In this document: in pieces, positions 32,810 to 33,428 of the stretch
How the letters are laid out: every line of letters starts with the position of its first letter
Numbering within the stretch: position 1 is the first letter of the stretch
Assembly: GCA_904502185.1 (NCBI GenBank)
Contig: CAJGDX010000014.1
Coordinates: 1-33,428 of the forward strand
Length of the DNA: 33,428 bases
Direction: 5' to 3'
DNA from: an uncultured Bacteroidaceae bacterium
GTDB taxonomy: Bacteria; Bacteroidota; Bacteroidia; Bacteroidales; Bacteroidaceae
Position numbers and translations under genes: made by a program
Notes under the pieces: generated by a model
The model's input: the letters and a program-made list of their open reading frames with translations, nothing else
The model's database searches: none
What the model was told of the DNA's origin: nothing

Positions 32810-32836
32810 GATTCTTGTCTGTTAATGTTTCTGTGA

Positions 32837-32868
32837 CAAAGGTAGCATTCGCTGTGAAAAAAATCAAA
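32837..32868 (-). promoter_or_regulatory. Proximal promoter of the GSCFA-murF/alr-NUDIX run
   Basis: On the - strand TTTG (32868-32865), a 20-nt spacer and TACCTTTG (32844-32837) fit the Bacteroides consensus. The -7 box has the extension AATGC, as at 6396-6416. The predicted start near 32830 leaves a leader of about 21 nt. The -33 element lies at the edge of the loop of the 32854-32888 hairpin. Confidence 0.75.
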
Positions 32869-32888
32869 GCAAGCTTGATTTTTTTCAC
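32854..32888. repeat. Perfect 14-bp inverted repeat between two promoter boxes
   Basis: GTGAAAAAAATCAA (32854-32867) and its exact complement (32875-32888) enclose a 7-nt loop. The stem contains a run of seven A-T pairs, so RNA from the distal box would form a hairpin with a U-rich 3' arm. It could act as an attenuator, or as a palindromic protein site covering the -33 region of the proximal promoter. Confidence 0.7.
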
Positions 32889-32906
32889 ACCTTTTGTTTC
32901 CACAAA

Positions 32907-32914
32907 CAAAGGTA
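32907..32914 (-). promoter_or_regulatory. Possible distal -7 box of the GSCFA run
   Basis: TACCTTTG on the - strand is identical to the proximal -7 box, 70 bp further upstream, but I see no TTTG at 19-21 nt. Transcripts from here would pass through the 32854-32888 hairpin. Confidence 0.4.
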
Positions 32915-33054
32915 GTGAATACAGGCATTGCACTAACCTTTTATATATAAAAAATGTTGTACAGCAATGTGAGTCGCGCAGCCCGAAAATCCATAAATTT
33001 TACAGAGACTATAAATAAAAGCTCAAATAGCGTGGCTTTTTCACAAAAAAACTT

Positions 33055-33062
33055 TATTTTTG
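33055..33062 (+). promoter_or_regulatory. -7 box upstream of sdhC
   Basis: TATTTTTG matches TAnnTTTG, 71 bp before the sdhC ATG. The predicted start is near 33069, giving an A/T-rich leader of about 65 nt. No clear -33 TTTG is present at 19-21 nt, so the assignment is moderate. Confidence 0.55.
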
Positions 33063-33133
33063 CTAATTGTAAAAGGTGAATAAGCAGAAATAATTAACAA
33101 TTTATTAATTAAATAATTTAATATCAATTTATT

Positions 33134-33428
33134 ATGTGGTTAACTAAATCCTCCGTGGGAAGAAAGGTTATCATGAGTGTTTCGGGTATTGCCCTCATTC
33201 TCTTCCTTCTTTTCCACATGTCAATGAACTTGGTCGCTATCTTCAGCGGCGAAGCTTACAACGCGATTTGTGAGTTCTTGGGTGCAAACTGGTATGCATT
33301 GGTTGCAACAGCAGGTCTTGCGGCTTTGGTTGTTGTACACTTTGTTTACGCAATCATCCTCACACTTCAGAACAAGAAGGCACGCGGTGGTCAGTCTTAC
33401 GCTTACACTGCAAAACCTAAAGGTGTAG
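33134..33428 (+). CDS. sdhC: Succinate dehydrogenase/fumarate reductase cytochrome b subunit (partial, 5' end)
   Basis: The frame opens with ATG at 33134 and is still open at the window end; 98 residues are visible. The start MWLTKSSVGRKVIMSVSGIALILFLLFHMSMNL and the next segment ANWYALVATAGLAALVVVHFVYAIIL give two membrane helices. H28 in the first helix and H81 (VVHFVY) in the second are plausible haem ligands. This is the pattern of the single-subunit cytochrome b558 of succinate:quinone oxidoreductases in Bacteroides, which anchors the flavoprotein and iron-sulfur subunits and exchanges electrons with menaquinone. The sdhA and sdhB genes are expected downstream, outside the window. In anaerobic Bacteroidales it would mainly work as fumarate reductase. 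Confidence 0.92.
   Translation, partial: MWLTKSSVGRKVIMSVSGIALILFLLFHMSMNLVAIFSGEAYNAICEFLGANWYALVATAGLAALVVVHFVYAIILTLQNKKARGGQSYAYTAKPKGV

Larger units (their letters stand above)
32810..33133. other. Divergent intergenic region between the GSCFA operon and sdhC
   Basis: 324 bp without a gene. It holds two -7 boxes reading towards the GSCFA gene, an A/T-rich hairpin between them (32854-32888), a second weak inverted repeat (32890-32913, CCTTTTGTTT/AAACAAAGG), and one -7 box reading towards sdhC. I see nothing else in the A/T-rich remainder (about 32940-33050 and 33070-33133). Confidence 0.7.

Overview
The window looks like chromosomal DNA of a member of the order Bacteroidales (Bacteroidetes). 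The evidence is the gene content and order: a division/cell-wall cluster running mraZ-rsmH-ftsL-ftsI-murE-mraY-murD-ftsW-murG-murC-ftsQ-ftsA-ftsZ-yqeY, a MurF-alanine racemase fusion, a GSCFA protein and an SpmA-SpmB fusion. In addition, the intergenic regions carry promoter boxes of the Bacteroides type (TAnnTTTG, sometimes with TTTG 19-20 nt upstream). I cannot name the genus. I see no tRNA, rRNA, CRISPR array, transposase or phage gene.

Layout. (1) 2-1739, + strand: the C-terminal end of a secreted protein with a sorting-tail-like end, a terminator, then a membrane acyltransferase. (2) 1760-6221, - strand: an LptF/LptG-type permease, RibBA and an aspartate aminotransferase, read in that order from a promoter near 6300. 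They share a bidirectional terminator with the acyltransferase. (3) 6437-7270, + strand: an AlkD-like DNA alkylation repair protein, divergent from the permease; the two promoters are near-copies of each other in inverted orientation. (4) 7468-23311, - strand: an almost gapless 16-kb dcw operon of 14 genes for peptidoglycan precursor synthesis (MurC, D, E, G, MraY), septal synthesis (FtsI, FtsW), division (FtsL, FtsQ, FtsA, FtsZ), its regulator MraZ and two side functions (RsmH, YqeY). It starts at a promoter overlapping a MraZ-type operator and ends at a hairpin terminator. (5) 23312-23859: a 548-bp divergent intergenic region with a G/T-rich stretch and an array of three palindromic modules, two of which each contain a complete promoter. 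(6) 23860-28678, + strand: OPT-family transporter, SpmA-SpmB fusion, secreted metallophosphatase and YbeY. (7) 28773-32809, - strand: a GSCFA protein, MurF-Alr and a NUDIX hydrolase. (8) 33134 to the end, + strand: the start of the succinate dehydrogenase/fumarate reductase cytochrome b subunit.

How it works together. MurC, D, E and F plus MraY and MurG, all present here, make lipid II from UDP-MurNAc; the racemase half of MurF-Alr supplies D-alanine. MurF is the one Mur ligase outside the dcw operon and lies 6 kb beyond mraZ. MurE has the DNPR motif, so the peptidoglycan should contain meso-diaminopimelate. The genes are conventional for the lineage. The most unusual material is non-coding: the promoter-carrying palindromic array at 23616-23841, the MraZ operator, the mirrored lptFG/alkD promoters and the double promoter with hairpin upstream of the GSCFA gene.
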